This document shows, piece after piece, positions 15,261-25,553 of a stretch of 64,000 nt of DNA. This stretch comes from Nonomuraea rubra (lineage in GTDB: Bacteria > Actinomycetota > Actinomycetes > Streptosporangiales > Streptosporangiaceae). Location: contig NZ_JACHMI010000001.1 of NCBI RefSeq assembly GCF_014207985.1, forward strand, positions 417,001-481,000, in the 5' to 3' direction. Position 1 is the stretch's first letter. Each line of letters opens with the position of its first letter. The notes under the pieces were generated by a model. The model was given only the letters and a program-made list of their open reading frames with translations, was not told where the DNA came from and made no database searches. The translations under genes were made by a program, and so were the position numbers.

Positions 15261-16993
15261 AGCTGCTGCGGCGCAAGGAGGGGCCCTCGCTCGACTCCCG
15301 GCTGGCCGCCCTGCTGGAGGCGGCCACGCTGGGCGAGGGGCGGCTGTCCGAGCGGGCCGTGTCCGGCGCGCGGACCGTCGCCGAACGCGCCGGCGTACGC
15401 CGCGAGCTCTCCCTCGACCACACCGTGGCAGCACTGGCCGGAGCCACCGGCAGCGGCAAGTCCTCCCTCTACAACGCGCTGGCGGGCGAGGACCTGGCGG
15501 ACGTGGGCGTCACCAGGCCCACGACCTCGACCGCCCAGGCCGCGCTGTGGGACGGCGAGGGCGCCGGGCCGCTGCTGGACTGGCTGGACATCCCGCGCCG
15601 CCACTCCGCCACCGGCCCCGCCACCGGCCCCGCCGCGGACTCCGCCGCCGACCCGGGCCTGTCCGGGCTCGTCCTGCTGGACCTGCCCGACCACGACTCC
15701 ATCCGGCTGTCCCACCGCCTGGAGGTGGACAGGCTGGTGGAGCAGGTCGACCTGCTGGTGTGGGTGGTGGACCCGCAGAAGTACGCCGACGCCGCGCTCC
15801 ACGAGCGCTACCTGCGCCCGCTGGCCGGGCACCGGGACGTGATGGTCGTGCTGCTCAACCAGGTCGACCGGCTGCCGGCCGACGCGGTGGACCGCTGCCT
15901 GCGCGACCTGCGCCGCCTCCTGGACGACGACGGGCTGCCGGGGATCTCGGTGCTCGCCGTCTCGGCCCGTACGGGGCGGGGCCTGGACGACCTCAGGGCG
16001 CTGCTCGCCGAGCGGGTCTCGGAACGCAGGTCCTGGTCGGCCCGCCTGGCCGCCGACATCACCACCGCCGCCGGCCACCTCGCCACGGCCGACCCTCCAC
16101 AGGCTGTGGAGGGCGACGGCGGCGGGGCGGTGGCACTCGGGCGGGCCGAGCCCGGAGAGGTGGAACCGGCCGCCGAGGCGCAAGGGGGCGCCAAGCGGAT
16201 GGCGGGGGCGGAGCGGGCGCTCACCGGTACGTTGTGCGCGGCGGCCGGAGTGCCCGTGGTCGTGGAGGCCGTGGCGAAGGGGCACCGGCACCGGGCCGTC
16301 GTCGCCACCGGCTGGCCGGTCACCAGGTGGATCAGGAGGTTCCGCCCCGACCCGCTGCGCAGGCTGCGCCTCGGCGGCCTGGCGCCCAAGGGCCGGCCGG
16401 GCGGGGAGATCGTCGGGCGTACGTCCGTGCCGGCGGCGTCCGCCGTGCAGCGGGCGCAGGTCGAGACGGCGGTCAGGGACGTCGGCGAGGTGGCGGCGGC
16501 CGGGCTGCCGGGGGCGTGGGCAGTGGCGGTGCGGCAGGCGGCCAGGTCACGCGCCAGGGAGCTGGCGGACGCGGTGGACCGGGCGGTGGCCACGACGTCG
16601 GCCGTCGGCACGCGGCGGCCCCGGTGGTGGCGGGCCGTGAACGGGCTGCAGTGGCTGGTGTTCGCGGCCATGCTGGCCGGTGCCGGATGGCTGGGCGCGC
16701 TGTTCGCGATGGACTACCTGCGGCTGCCCCAGCCGCCGCTGCCGACCGCCGGGGTGGTGCCGTGGCCGACGGTGCTGCTGGTGGGCGGCGCGCTGGCGGG
16801 GGTGCTGATCGCGCTGCTGTCGAGGCTGGCGGCCTGGGCAGGCGGCCGGCGCAGGGCCCGCCGTACGGCCAGGGCGCTGCGCGCGTCGATCGGCCAGGTC
16901 GGCAGGGAGCTCGTGCTGGAGCCCGTGGAGGCGGAGCTGGACACGTACGCGCGCTTCACCGAGGCCCTGGACCTGGCCCGCGGCTCCGCTTGA
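15257..16993 (+). CDS. Dynamin-like/Era-like GTPase (second of a pair)
   Basis: A 578-residue GTPase with G1 loop GATGSGKSS (62-70), RPTTSTAQAALW switch, G3 LDLPDHDS and G4 NQVDRL motifs. The C-terminal part has two membrane helices (NGLQWLVFAAMLAGAGWLGALFAMDYL and VPWPTVLLVGGALAGVLIALLSRLAAWA) separated by a short loop, then an Arg-rich tail. The GTG start overlaps the previous TGA (GTGA), so translation is coupled and a stoichiometric complex with the 606-residue GTPase is likely. The frame is open upstream of the start but those codons are antisense-like shadow of the first gene. Confidence 0.8.
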   Translation: MKLLRRKEGPSLDSRLAALLEAATLGEGRLSERAVSGARTVAERAGVRRELSLDHTVAALAGATGSGKSSLYNALAGEDLADVGVTRPTTSTAQAALWDGEGAGPLLDWLDIPRRHSATGPATGPAADSAADPGLSGLVLLDLPDHDSIRLSHRLEVDRLVEQVDLLVWVVDPQKYADAALHERYLRPLAGHRDVMVVLLNQVDRLPADAVDRCLRDLRRLLDDDGLPGISVLAVSARTGRGLDDLRALLAERVSERRSWSARLAADITTAAGHLATADPPQAVEGDGGGAVALGRAEPGEVEPAAEAQGGAKRMAGAERALTGTLCAAAGVPVVVEAVAKGHRHRAVVATGWPVTRWIRRFRPDPLRRLRLGGLAPKGRPGGEIVGRTSVPAASAVQRAQVETAVRDVGEVAAAGLPGAWAVAVRQAARSRARELADAVDRAVATTSAVGTRRPRWWRAVNGLQWLVFAAMLAGAGWLGALFAMDYLRLPQPPLPTAGVVPWPTVLLVGGALAGVLIALLSRLAAWAGGRRRARRTARALRASIGQVGRELVLEPVEAELDTYARFTEALDLARGSA

Positions 16994-17050
16994 GCACTCG
17001 CCCGACCCGGTAGGGTTCGTGATCATCCGGGTAAGAAAGGGCGGGCCGCC

Positions 17051-18586
17051 GTGCTCTCCGTGTCGACTCTCGGGCCGCGGTCCCCTCGTCCGGTTCTCTG
17101 GTGGTGGGTGGCGGCCTCGTACGCGTTATGGCAGATCGGCTGGGACGTGCTGGCGCCCGCGCGGCGGTTCGCGTGCGCCGGGTCACCGATCTCGAACTCG
17201 GCGCGTTCCATCCGCCGAGCGGCCGCCGAGGCGGCCGAGCTGGTCGCGGCGGTGCTGTACCTGGCGGGGCCGTTCCTCCTGGCGGTGATCGCCCTGTACG
17301 TGGCCAGGCGCGACCACACCCGCGTGCACGTGCTGGCCGTGGTCGCCGGGTTCGGGCTCGTGGTGTTGCCCGAGGCGCTGGCCGTCGCCGGAGAGCTGCT
17401 CGGGCCGCCCGTTGAGCCGTCGCCCGGCTGCCCGCCGGACCCGGGGCCGTTCCGCGCCCTGCCGATGGCCCTGGCCTGGGTGGTCTCCGCACTGGCGCTG
17501 ATCATGCTGGCGGGCGCCGGGACCCGCGGGCGTCCGGGCCGCGGCGAGGTGCTGCGGCTGGTCGCGGCGCTCGGCGTGATCGTGCTGGTCGTGCAGGCCG
17601 TGCGGCTCCTGCCCGGGCGGCCGGCGGCGCCACCGGTCGCGGCCGACGGCACCCCCCGGTACGCGCTGCTCCCCGGCCTCCACCTGGAGACGGTGAACCT
17701 GGACACGGGCCGCGTCGCCCACCAGTACCTGCCGGAGCAGCGTGGGCGCATCACCCAGATCAGGGCGGTGGCCGCCACCCCGCAGCCGGGCGAGTACGTC
17801 GTGAGCGTGACCCTGCGGCAGGGCCGGGACGACTGGTCGCCGCGCGGCTCCGTCTCGCGCATCCACCGCCTGACGGTGGACGCCGACGGCCGGGCGAAGC
17901 TGGGCCGGGCGCTGTCCGGCAGGCTGAACGGGGACGTCGGCCGGATCGCGGTGTCGCCCGGGGGCCGCGTCGCCTACAGCCGCTCCACCGAGGACCGCGA
18001 TCACAACCGGACGGCCTACGTCGGCGTCCTCGGCCCGGCCGCCGAATGGCAGGCGTCCCCGTCCGGGTTCTACTGGCGGGACGCCCACACGCTGGTGCTG
18101 CCCGACGACCTCCACTTCACCGGGGTCACGTACCCGCCGAAGCCGGAGCTGGTGAAATCCTGGGAGGGCGGCCTCGACGTACGGCTGCCCGCCTCGAACC
18201 CGCCGGCCGCGGCGGTGCTGGTCCGGGCGCCCCGCAACAGCGGCAGCTTCACCCTCCCGCACCCGCTGCCGGACGGCCGGACCCTGCGGGTGCACCCGGG
18301 CAGCTACGAGCAGCCGTCCGAGCTGGTCCTCTACGACGGGGACCGGAAGGTGGCCACGGTGCTCAGCCTGAGCTGCGGCGAGATCCTGTCGATGGCGGTG
18401 GACCGTTCTGGCCGGCATCTCCTGGTCGGCAAGGACAACGAGAACGGTGAGGCGGCCGGTAACAGGCCGTGCGGGGGCAAGGATCACGAGGTGCTCCGCG
18501 TCGGCCTCACCCCGGCGGCCGGCGGCGCCTTCCCCCACAGGGTCGTCTGGCGAGGCGACACCTATCCCGGCGGGCTCACCTGGTGA
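17051..18586 (+). CDS. Polytopic membrane protein with C-terminal extracellular domain, unknown
   Basis: A 511-residue protein of no recognised family. Five probable membrane helices lie in the first 190 residues (PVLWWWVAASYALWQIGW; ELVAAVLYLAGPFLLAVIALYV; VLAVVAGFGLVVLPEALAVAG; ALPMALAWVVSALALIML; LVAALGVIVLVVQAVRLL). The remaining 320 residues are beta-rich and propeller-like (IAVSPGGRVAYSRS, MAVDRSGRHLLVGKDN) and probably extracellular. Codon 26 (17126-17128) is TTA. It starts with GTG 57 bases after the GTPase pair and may be co-transcribed with it, but the link is weak. Confidence 0.65.
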   Translation: MLSVSTLGPRSPRPVLWWWVAASYALWQIGWDVLAPARRFACAGSPISNSARSIRRAAAEAAELVAAVLYLAGPFLLAVIALYVARRDHTRVHVLAVVAGFGLVVLPEALAVAGELLGPPVEPSPGCPPDPGPFRALPMALAWVVSALALIMLAGAGTRGRPGRGEVLRLVAALGVIVLVVQAVRLLPGRPAAPPVAADGTPRYALLPGLHLETVNLDTGRVAHQYLPEQRGRITQIRAVAATPQPGEYVVSVTLRQGRDDWSPRGSVSRIHRLTVDADGRAKLGRALSGRLNGDVGRIAVSPGGRVAYSRSTEDRDHNRTAYVGVLGPAAEWQASPSGFYWRDAHTLVLPDDLHFTGVTYPPKPELVKSWEGGLDVRLPASNPPAAAVLVRAPRNSGSFTLPHPLPDGRTLRVHPGSYEQPSELVLYDGDRKVATVLSLSCGEILSMAVDRSGRHLLVGKDNENGEAAGNRPCGGKDHEVLRVGLTPAAGGAFPHRVVWRGDTYPGGLTW

Positions 18587-18590
18587 TCCG

Positions 18591-19742
18591 TCAGGCGCGC
18601 CTCAGCAGCAGGGCCGCCGACACGGCCCCGGCCAGCGCGAACGCGGCGCCCGCGAGGAAGGGGGCGCCGTGGCCGAAGCGTTCGCCGACCACGCCCGCTA
18701 CAGCCGATCCCGCCGCGCCACCCATCCCGAGCCCCGTCGAGACCCAGCCGAACGCCTCCGCCTGGGCGGTGGGCGCGTACTCGTCCACCAGCAGCGACGA
18801 CGTCGTCAGCGCCGGATTGAGCACCAGCCCGCCGGCGAACAGCACCACGCAGAACAGCGGCAGCGGCCCTACCAGCGCCAGCGGTGCGAGCGCGAGCCCG
18901 AGCAGCAGCATCAGCCCCATCAGCCGCACCTGGGCGGAGGAGCGCCACGAGCGGGCCCCGTAGGCGGTGGCTCCCGCGATGCCGCCCAGCGACAGCGCCG
19001 CCACCAGCACTCCCGTGGCGGCGGGGATGCCGCGGGCGGTCGCCAGCGCGGGCAGCCCCACCTGCAGCGCCCCGAAGGTGCCGCCGTGCAGCAGCACCAC
19101 GGCCATCAGCACCAGCATCCGGCGGTCGGCGAAGACCCGCCCCCGCTCGCGCGCGTGCCCGTCCGCGCCCGCCAGCAGCGCCCGCGCGAAGACCAGCGTG
19201 CCGGCCCCGGCAGCCCCCGCGACCAGGCCCAGCGCGAGCGACGCCGAGGCCACCGCGATCAGCAGCCCGAACACCAGGGGCCCGGTGAGCATGGCGAGCT
19301 CCTGCACCAGGTAGACCAGGCTGTAGGCGGCGGTACGGTCCCGGGCGTCGACCCTGCGGCCCCACTCGATCCGCATGCTGACGGAGACCGGCGGCAGCCC
19401 GAGGCCCGCGACCCAGGCCAGCACCACCATGGGCCACCACGGTAAGCCGGGCCGCGCGCACGCCAGCAGCGCCAGCAGGGCCGCCACGTGCAGGAGGGCG
19501 GTGCCGGCCAGCACCGTCCTGGCCCCGTGGCGGTCCATGAGCCGACCCTGCACGGGCCTGCCCATGCCGGCCCCGACGGAGAACGCCGCCGCCGTCACCC
19601 CGGCCAGGGCCAGCGAACCGCTCGCGCCCTGCACCACGAGCACGATCCCGACGGGCGCCACCTGCTGCGTGAGCTGGGCCAGGAATCCGAGCACGGCCTG
19701 CGCCGCCACGCCGGGCAGCCGGAGCATCACGCGAAACGACAT
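18591..19742 (-). CDS. MFS transporter
   Basis: A 383-residue major facilitator protein with about 12 helices, N-terminus MSFRVMLRLPGVAAQAVLGFLAQLTQQVAPVGIVLVVQG and the helix 2-3 loop GRPVQGRLMDRHGARTVLAG. It resembles small actinobacterial MFS exporters of the YcaD/AraJ-like kind; the substrate is unknown. It is the last gene of a run tdh-kbl-lysR-MFS on the minus strand, nine bases after the lysR stop, so export of an amino acid or aminoketone is conceivable. Its 3' end nearly touches the convergent membrane-protein gene. Confidence 0.82.
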   Translation of the reverse strand: MSFRVMLRLPGVAAQAVLGFLAQLTQQVAPVGIVLVVQGASGSLALAGVTAAAFSVGAGMGRPVQGRLMDRHGARTVLAGTALLHVAALLALLACARPGLPWWPMVVLAWVAGLGLPPVSVSMRIEWGRRVDARDRTAAYSLVYLVQELAMLTGPLVFGLLIAVASASLALGLVAGAAGAGTLVFARALLAGADGHARERGRVFADRRMLVLMAVVLLHGGTFGALQVGLPALATARGIPAATGVLVAALSLGGIAGATAYGARSWRSSAQVRLMGLMLLLGLALAPLALVGPLPLFCVVLFAGGLVLNPALTTSSLLVDEYAPTAQAEAFGWVSTGLGMGGAAGSAVAGVVGERFGHGAPFLAGAAFALAGAVSAALLLRRA

Positions 19743-19751
19743 CGCTTCAGG

Positions 19752-20696
19752 CTAGACGGCTTGATCACGAGCAGCGCCCCGGCGTGCTTCCGGCGAGCCC
19801 GTTCCGAGGGATTCGGCCACCTCGCGCAGGGCCGCGAGGAGCGGGCGTAGGAGGGGGTGGGCGTCGGAGCCCCGGCGTACGGCGGCGAAGACGCGCCGCT
19901 CGGGCCCCGGCGTCTGCCGCACCGCCACCCCGGGCAGCGCCATGTCGCGCAGCGCGAGCCGCGGCACCAGTGCCACCCCGGCCCCCGCCCCGACCAGGGC
20001 GACCACGGCGCGGAAGTCGTCGGAGCAGTGCACGAGGCCCGGCGTGAAGCCCGCCTGCTGGCAGGCGAAGGTGATCACGTCGTGCACCGGGTTGCCCGGG
20101 TAGGGGCCGATCCAGGTCTCGGCGGCCAGCGACACCAGCGTGGCCGAGCCTGCCAGGGGGTGGTCGCCGGGGAGCACCAGGTCGAACGGCTCGGCGTACA
20201 GGGGGCGGCGTGACAGCCGGGGGTCGGCGGCGTCGGGCGCGCCGCGGTACTCCACCGTGATGGCCAGGTCCGCCTGGCCGTCCAGCAGCATCGCCAGGCT
20301 GTGGTCGCCCTCGGCGTCCTGCACGCGGACGCGCACGCCGGGCGACGTCTCGCGCAGGGCGGCGATGGCGGGGGAGAGCACGGCGCTGATCGCGGTGGCG
20401 AAGCAGGCCACGGTGACCTCGCCGGCCTCGCCCGTCGTGTACGCGGCCACCTCCGCCTCGGCGCGTTCGAGCTGGGCGAGGACCTGGTTGGCGTGATCCA
20501 GCATGATCTTGCCCACGGCGGTGAGGTGCACGCCGCGCCCGTCACGGGTGAGCAGGCGGTGCCCCACCTCGTGCTCCAGGGCCGCGAGCTGCTGGGACAC
20601 CGCGGAAGGCGTCAGGTGCAGCGCGGCCGCCGCGGCGGTGACCGTGCCGTGGTCGGCCACCGCGCGCAGCGTACGCAGCCGCCGCGTGTCAATCAC
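19752..20696 (-). CDS. LysR family transcriptional regulator
   Basis: A 314-residue LTTR. The N-terminal helix-turn-helix (3-62) reads RRLRTLRAVADHGTVTAAAAALHLTPSAVSQQLAALEHEVGHRLL, followed by the linker helix and a periplasmic-binding-like effector domain (about 90-295). GTG start at 20696, 13 bases after kbl. Unlike most LTTR genes it is not divergent from its likely target but embedded in the operon, between kbl and an MFS gene. Confidence 0.9.
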   Translation of the reverse strand: MIDTRRLRTLRAVADHGTVTAAAAALHLTPSAVSQQLAALEHEVGHRLLTRDGRGVHLTAVGKIMLDHANQVLAQLERAEAEVAAYTTGEAGEVTVACFATAISAVLSPAIAALRETSPGVRVRVQDAEGDHSLAMLLDGQADLAITVEYRGAPDAADPRLSRRPLYAEPFDLVLPGDHPLAGSATLVSLAAETWIGPYPGNPVHDVITFACQQAGFTPGLVHCSDDFRAVVALVGAGAGVALVPRLALRDMALPGVAVRQTPGPERRVFAAVRRGSDAHPLLRPLLAALREVAESLGTGSPEARRGAARDQAV

Positions 20697-20709
20697 GCAG
20701 TCACGATAC

Positions 20710-21878
<1,169 letters not shown>

Positions 21879-21879
<1 letters not shown>

Positions 21880-22907
21880 CACAGGCTCCAATCCAGGATG
21901 ACCTTGCCGGTACGGCCACTTGCCGCCGTGTCGAAGGCGGCGTCGAAGTCCCGGTACGAGAACCGGTCGGTGATCACGGGGGAGAGGTCGAGGCCCTTCT
22001 CCAGCAGGACGGACATGTTGTACCAGGTCTCGTACATCTCCCGGCCGTACACGCCCTTGATCGTGATCATGGAGGTGACGATGGTGGACCAGTCGACGGC
22101 GAACTCCTCGGCGGGCAGCCCCAGCATGGCGATCCTGCCGCCGTGGGCCATGCTCGCGATCATGTCGCGCACGGCGACCGGGTTGCCGGACATCTCCAGC
22201 CCGACGTCGAAGCCCTCGCGCAGGTGGAGCTGGCGCATGCCCTCGGCGATCGAGGAGCGGGCGACGTTCACAGCCAGGGAGACGCCGAGCTTGCCGGCCA
22301 GGTCGAGACGCTCGTCGCTGACGTCGGTGATCATCACGTTGCGCGCGCCGACGTGCGTGGCCACGGCCGCCGCCATCAGGCCGATCGGGCCGGCGCCGGT
22401 GATCAGCACGTCCTCGCCGACCAGGGGGAACGACAGCGCGGTGTGCACGGCGTTGCCGAACGGGTCGAAGATGGCCGCCACGTCGGGGTGGACGGGGACG
22501 CGGTGCACCCAGACGTTCGAGGCGGGCAGCGTGACGTACTCGGCGAAGGCGCCGTCCCTGTTGACGCCGAGCCCGATCGTGTTGGCGCACAGGTGCCTGC
22601 GGCCGGCCATGCAGTTGCGGCACTTGCCGCAGACGATGTGGCCCTCGCCGCTGACGAGGTCGCCGACGGCGATGTCCTCGACGCCCGGCGCCACCTCGAC
22701 CACGTGGCCGGAGAACTCGTGCCCGACGATGAGCGGGAGCTCCAGCGTGTGCCGCGCCCAGTCGTCATATTTCCGGATATGTAGGTCCGTGCCGCAGATC
22801 CCCGTCCGCAGCACCCGGATCTTCACCTCGCCGGGGCCGACCTCGGGCTCGGGCACGTCCACCAGCCACAGGCCGGCCTCGGCCCGCTCTTTGACCAGCG
22901 CTTTCAT
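21879..22907 (-). CDS. tdh: L-threonine 3-dehydrogenase
   Basis: A 342-residue zinc-dependent medium-chain dehydrogenase oxidising L-threonine to 2-amino-3-oxobutyrate with NAD+. The catalytic zinc site is Cys38, His63 and Glu64 (GICGTD, GHEFSGH); the structural zinc site is Cys93, Cys96, Cys99 and Cys107. The nucleotide site is [13 protein letters not shown]. First gene of a four-gene run with kbl, lysR and an MFS gene. It is divergent from a ROK regulator gene with about 160 bases between them, so ROK control of tdh is possible. Confidence 0.95.
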
Positions 22908-23038
22908 GGCCCCCCACTCTCGCCATTACGAACCTAGTGCACTGTGCCCGCCCGGCACGGGACGTGTCCATCGAGGAGTTCTTAAGTGCCCCCACAGCTC
23001 TGCTTCACGCGACCGCCGTACCTGGCAGAATTAGACAA

Positions 23039-23056
23039 ACTTCTTGAATTAACCAG
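23039..23056 (+). promoter_or_regulatory. Candidate ROK box upstream of the ROK gene
   Basis: ACTTCTTGAATTAACCAG; 15 of 18 bases match the element at 24310-24327 in front of the next gene. AT-rich boxes of this kind are bound by ROK (NagC/XylR-type) repressors. It lies just before the GTG of the ROK gene at 23068, as for autoregulation. Confidence 0.5.
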
Positions 23057-23067
23057 TGGGAGGTCGG

Positions 23068-24246
23068 GTGCGACAGCGGAGCGGTGACGTCTCTCTCCTG
23101 CGGAGGCTCAACTCGGCGGCGATCCTGCGCGGCCTGCGCGAGAGCGGGGTTGCCACGCTGTCGGAGCTGGCGAGGGCGGCCCGCGTGTCCAGGCCGACCG
23201 CCGAGGTCGTCATGGAGGACCTGCTCGCCGAGGGCTGGGCGGAGGAGTGCGGTGAGGAGCAGGGCGGGGGGCAGGGCGGGGGGCAGGGCGGGGAGCAGGG
23301 CGACCGCCGGCGCGGGCGGCCGGCCAGGCGGTTCAGGTTCCGTGCCGCGGCCGGGCACGTGGTGGGCGTCGGCGTGGGCGCGTCCAGACTGCGGGCCATG
23401 GTCACCGATCTCGACGGCGCCGTCGTGGCCGCGCGCCACGTGCCCGGCCATCCCTCGACGCCCGCGGGCGACCGGCTCGACGCCATCGCCGACCTGGTCG
23501 GCGCGGTGGTGGCCGAGGCAGGGCTGACGGTGCCGGACGTGGCCGCCGTGGGCGTCGGCACCACCGGTACGGTGGACGGCTCGGGCAGGGTCGTCAAGAG
23601 CGTCGCGCTAGCGGGGTGGACGGGGCTCGACCTGCGGGCCGAGCTGTCCCGCCGGCTCCAGGCGCCGGTGCTGGTGGAGAACGACATGCGGCTGGCCGTG
23701 CTGGCCGAGCACTGGCGCGGGCAGGCGCGGGGCCGCCAGGACGTGGTCTACCTCTTCACCGGCAGCAGGCTGGGGCTGGGGCTGCTCATCGGCGGCAGGC
23801 CGCATCGCGGCGCGCACGCGGCCTCGGGCGAGATCGGCCGGCAGCCCGGCGACCACTGGCGGGCCTACCGGCACGTGACCGAGTACGCGATCTCGGTCGA
23901 GCCGGGCGAGATGCGTTCCCAGCGCGAGGCGGCCGAGTTCGCCATCGAGCGGGCCCGCGCGGGTGACGAGCAGGCCGGGCGGGCCGTACGGGACTTCGCC
24001 CGCCATCTCGGCGAGGGCCTGATCACCGTGGTCACCCCGCTGGACCCGGAGCTGGTGGTGATCGGCGGCAGCCTGTCCAAGGCCGGTGACTTGCTCATCG
24101 AGCCCATCAGGGAGCGGTTCGCGGAGGTCTGCCTCTACCCACCGGCCGTCGTGGCCTCGGGCCTGGGCGGCGAGTGCATCGCGCTGGGCGCGGTCAGGCT
24201 GGCGCTGGAGCAGGCCGAGCGGCAGCTCTTTACGCAGGTGTCCTGA
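23068..24246 (+). CDS. ROK family transcriptional regulator
   Basis: A 392-residue repressor-type ROK protein: N-terminal winged helix (about 8-55, LNSAAILRGLRESGVATLSELARAARVSRPTAEVVMEDLL), a low-complexity linker, then a sugar-kinase-like domain (GVGTTGTVDGSGRVV, VENDMRLAVLAEH). The GTG at 23068 follows GGGAGG and is preferred to GTG 23056. The linker is encoded by four 12-bp repeats. The usual zinc motif (GH plus CxCGxxGC) is absent: the region reads ASGEIGRQPGDHWRAY, so effector binding may be altered. Likely target is the Gfo/Idh gene downstream, which has a similar box. Confidence 0.87.
   Translation: MRQRSGDVSLLRRLNSAAILRGLRESGVATLSELARAARVSRPTAEVVMEDLLAEGWAEECGEEQGGGQGGGQGGEQGDRRRGRPARRFRFRAAAGHVVGVGVGASRLRAMVTDLDGAVVAARHVPGHPSTPAGDRLDAIADLVGAVVAEAGLTVPDVAAVGVGTTGTVDGSGRVVKSVALAGWTGLDLRAELSRRLQAPVLVENDMRLAVLAEHWRGQARGRQDVVYLFTGSRLGLGLLIGGRPHRGAHAASGEIGRQPGDHWRAYRHVTEYAISVEPGEMRSQREAAEFAIERARAGDEQAGRAVRDFARHLGEGLITVVTPLDPELVVIGGSLSKAGDLLIEPIRERFAEVCLYPPAVVASGLGGECIALGAVRLALEQAERQLFTQVS
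23257..23304 (+). repeat. Four 12-bp tandem repeats inside the ROK gene
   Basis: Units start at 23257, 23269, 23281 and 23293; consensus G(A/G)GCAGGGCGGG, with the last unit ending in GAC. They encode EQGG-GQGG-GQGG-EQGD in the linker between the DNA-binding and effector domains. Copy number is likely to vary between strains. Confidence 0.8.
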
Positions 24247-24309
24247 GAAGATCTGCCAGAAAAGTGGGCATATCTGTCATGTTTGCGTAGAACCGCATGA
24301 TTTAAGCTG

Positions 24310-24327
24310 ACTTCTTGGATAAATCAG
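24310..24327 (+). promoter_or_regulatory. Candidate ROK box upstream of the Gfo/Idh gene
   Basis: ACTTCTTGGATAAATCAG, matching the box at 23039-23056 at 15 of 18 positions, 20 bases before the GTG at 24348. The pair suggests that the ROK protein represses both itself and this dehydrogenase. Confidence 0.5.
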
Positions 24328-24347
24328 CGCTGTCGGAAGGAACCCCC

Positions 24348-25541
24348 GTGGAAGACCTGCGCCTCGGAGTCATCGGCCTCGGCCTGCGGACCAGCCTCGC
24401 CCTGGCGGCGCACCGGCCCGGCAAGGGCGCGGTGGTGGCCGCGCTGTGCGACTCCGACCCGGCGGTGCTCAAGAGGCAGGCGGGCACGTTCGAGGCCGAA
24501 CTGCTCACCGAGGACTACCGGGAGCTGCTCGACCGGCCCGACCTCGACGCCGTCGTGGTGAACACGCCCGACGACACGCACGAGCGCCTGGCCATCGACT
24601 GCCTGCGCGCCGGCAAGGCCGTCTACCTGGAGAAGCCGATGGCCATCACGGTGGAGGGCTGCGACAACATCCTCCGTGCCGCCCGCGAGAGCGGCACCAG
24701 GCTGTACGTCGGCCACAACATGCGGCACATGGGCGTGGTCAGGCTGATGCGCGACATCATCGCCAGGGGCGTCATCGGCGAGCCGAAGACGGTCTGGGTC
24801 CGCCACTTCGTCTCGTACGGGGGCGACTACTACTTCAAGGACTGGCACGCCGACCGCACCCGCACCACCGGCCTGCTCCTGCAGAAGGCCGCGCACGACC
24901 TCGACGTGATCCACTGGCTCGCCGGCGGCTACACGACCAGGGTGAACGCCCTGGGCGACCTCATGCTCTACGGCGACCTGCCCCGCCGCGCGCCCGGCAC
25001 CCCGCGCCCCGACGGCTGGCTCCAGGAGTACGAGTGGCCGCCCACCACGCGGCGGAACCTGCACCACGTCGTGGACGTCGAGGACGTGTCGGTGATGAAC
25101 ATGCGCCTGGACAACGGCGTCATCGCGGCCTACCAGCAGTGCCACTTCTCGCCCGACTACGTGCGCAACTACACGGTGATCGGCACCGAGGGCCGCCTGG
25201 AGAACTTCGGCGACGGGCCGGGCGACACGGTCAAGGTGTGGAACACCGGGCCCACCGGGTACCGGGACGACTGCGACATCGCGTACAGGGTGCCGGCGGC
25301 GTCGGGCTCGCACGGGGGCGCGGACATGGAGATCGTGACCGAGTTCCTCAGGTTCGTCAGGGAAGGCGGGGTGACGGACACCTCGCCGGTGGCGGCCAGG
25401 ATGAGCGTGGCGGCCGGGTACATGGCGACGATGTCCCTGCGGGACGGCGGCATGCCGTACGACGTGCCGGCCCTGGACGCGGACCTGGCGGCGTACTTCG
25501 ACCGCGGCCAGACGGAACCGGGGAGCGCGTCCGGACAGTAA
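24348..25541 (+). CDS. Gfo/Idh/MocA family oxidoreductase
   Basis: A 397-residue NAD(P)-dependent dehydrogenase acting on sugars or cyclitols. The Rossmann motif GVIGLGLRTSLA is at the N-terminus and the family EKPMA motif, with its catalytic Lys, is near residue 97. A second conserved block is QKAAHDLDVIHWLAGG. The C-terminal beta-sheet domain includes GTEGRLENFGDG. The GTG at 24348 has a GGAAGGA ribosome binding site six bases upstream; the frame is open 11 codons further. It lies 101 bases after the ROK gene with a matching operator-like box, so it is probably a ROK-controlled catabolic enzyme. Substrate unknown. Confidence 0.88.
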   Translation: MEDLRLGVIGLGLRTSLALAAHRPGKGAVVAALCDSDPAVLKRQAGTFEAELLTEDYRELLDRPDLDAVVVNTPDDTHERLAIDCLRAGKAVYLEKPMAITVEGCDNILRAARESGTRLYVGHNMRHMGVVRLMRDIIARGVIGEPKTVWVRHFVSYGGDYYFKDWHADRTRTTGLLLQKAAHDLDVIHWLAGGYTTRVNALGDLMLYGDLPRRAPGTPRPDGWLQEYEWPPTTRRNLHHVVDVEDVSVMNMRLDNGVIAAYQQCHFSPDYVRNYTVIGTEGRLENFGDGPGDTVKVWNTGPTGYRDDCDIAYRVPAASGSHGGADMEIVTEFLRFVREGGVTDTSPVAARMSVAAGYMATMSLRDGGMPYDVPALDADLAAYFDRGQTEPGSASGQ

Positions 25542-25553
25542 ACGTATGTGGAT

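Noticed and set aside
21880..22623. Upstream open extension of the kbl frame
   Set aside because: It lies inside tdh and has no Kbl-like sequence; the conserved Kbl N-terminus begins at 21879.
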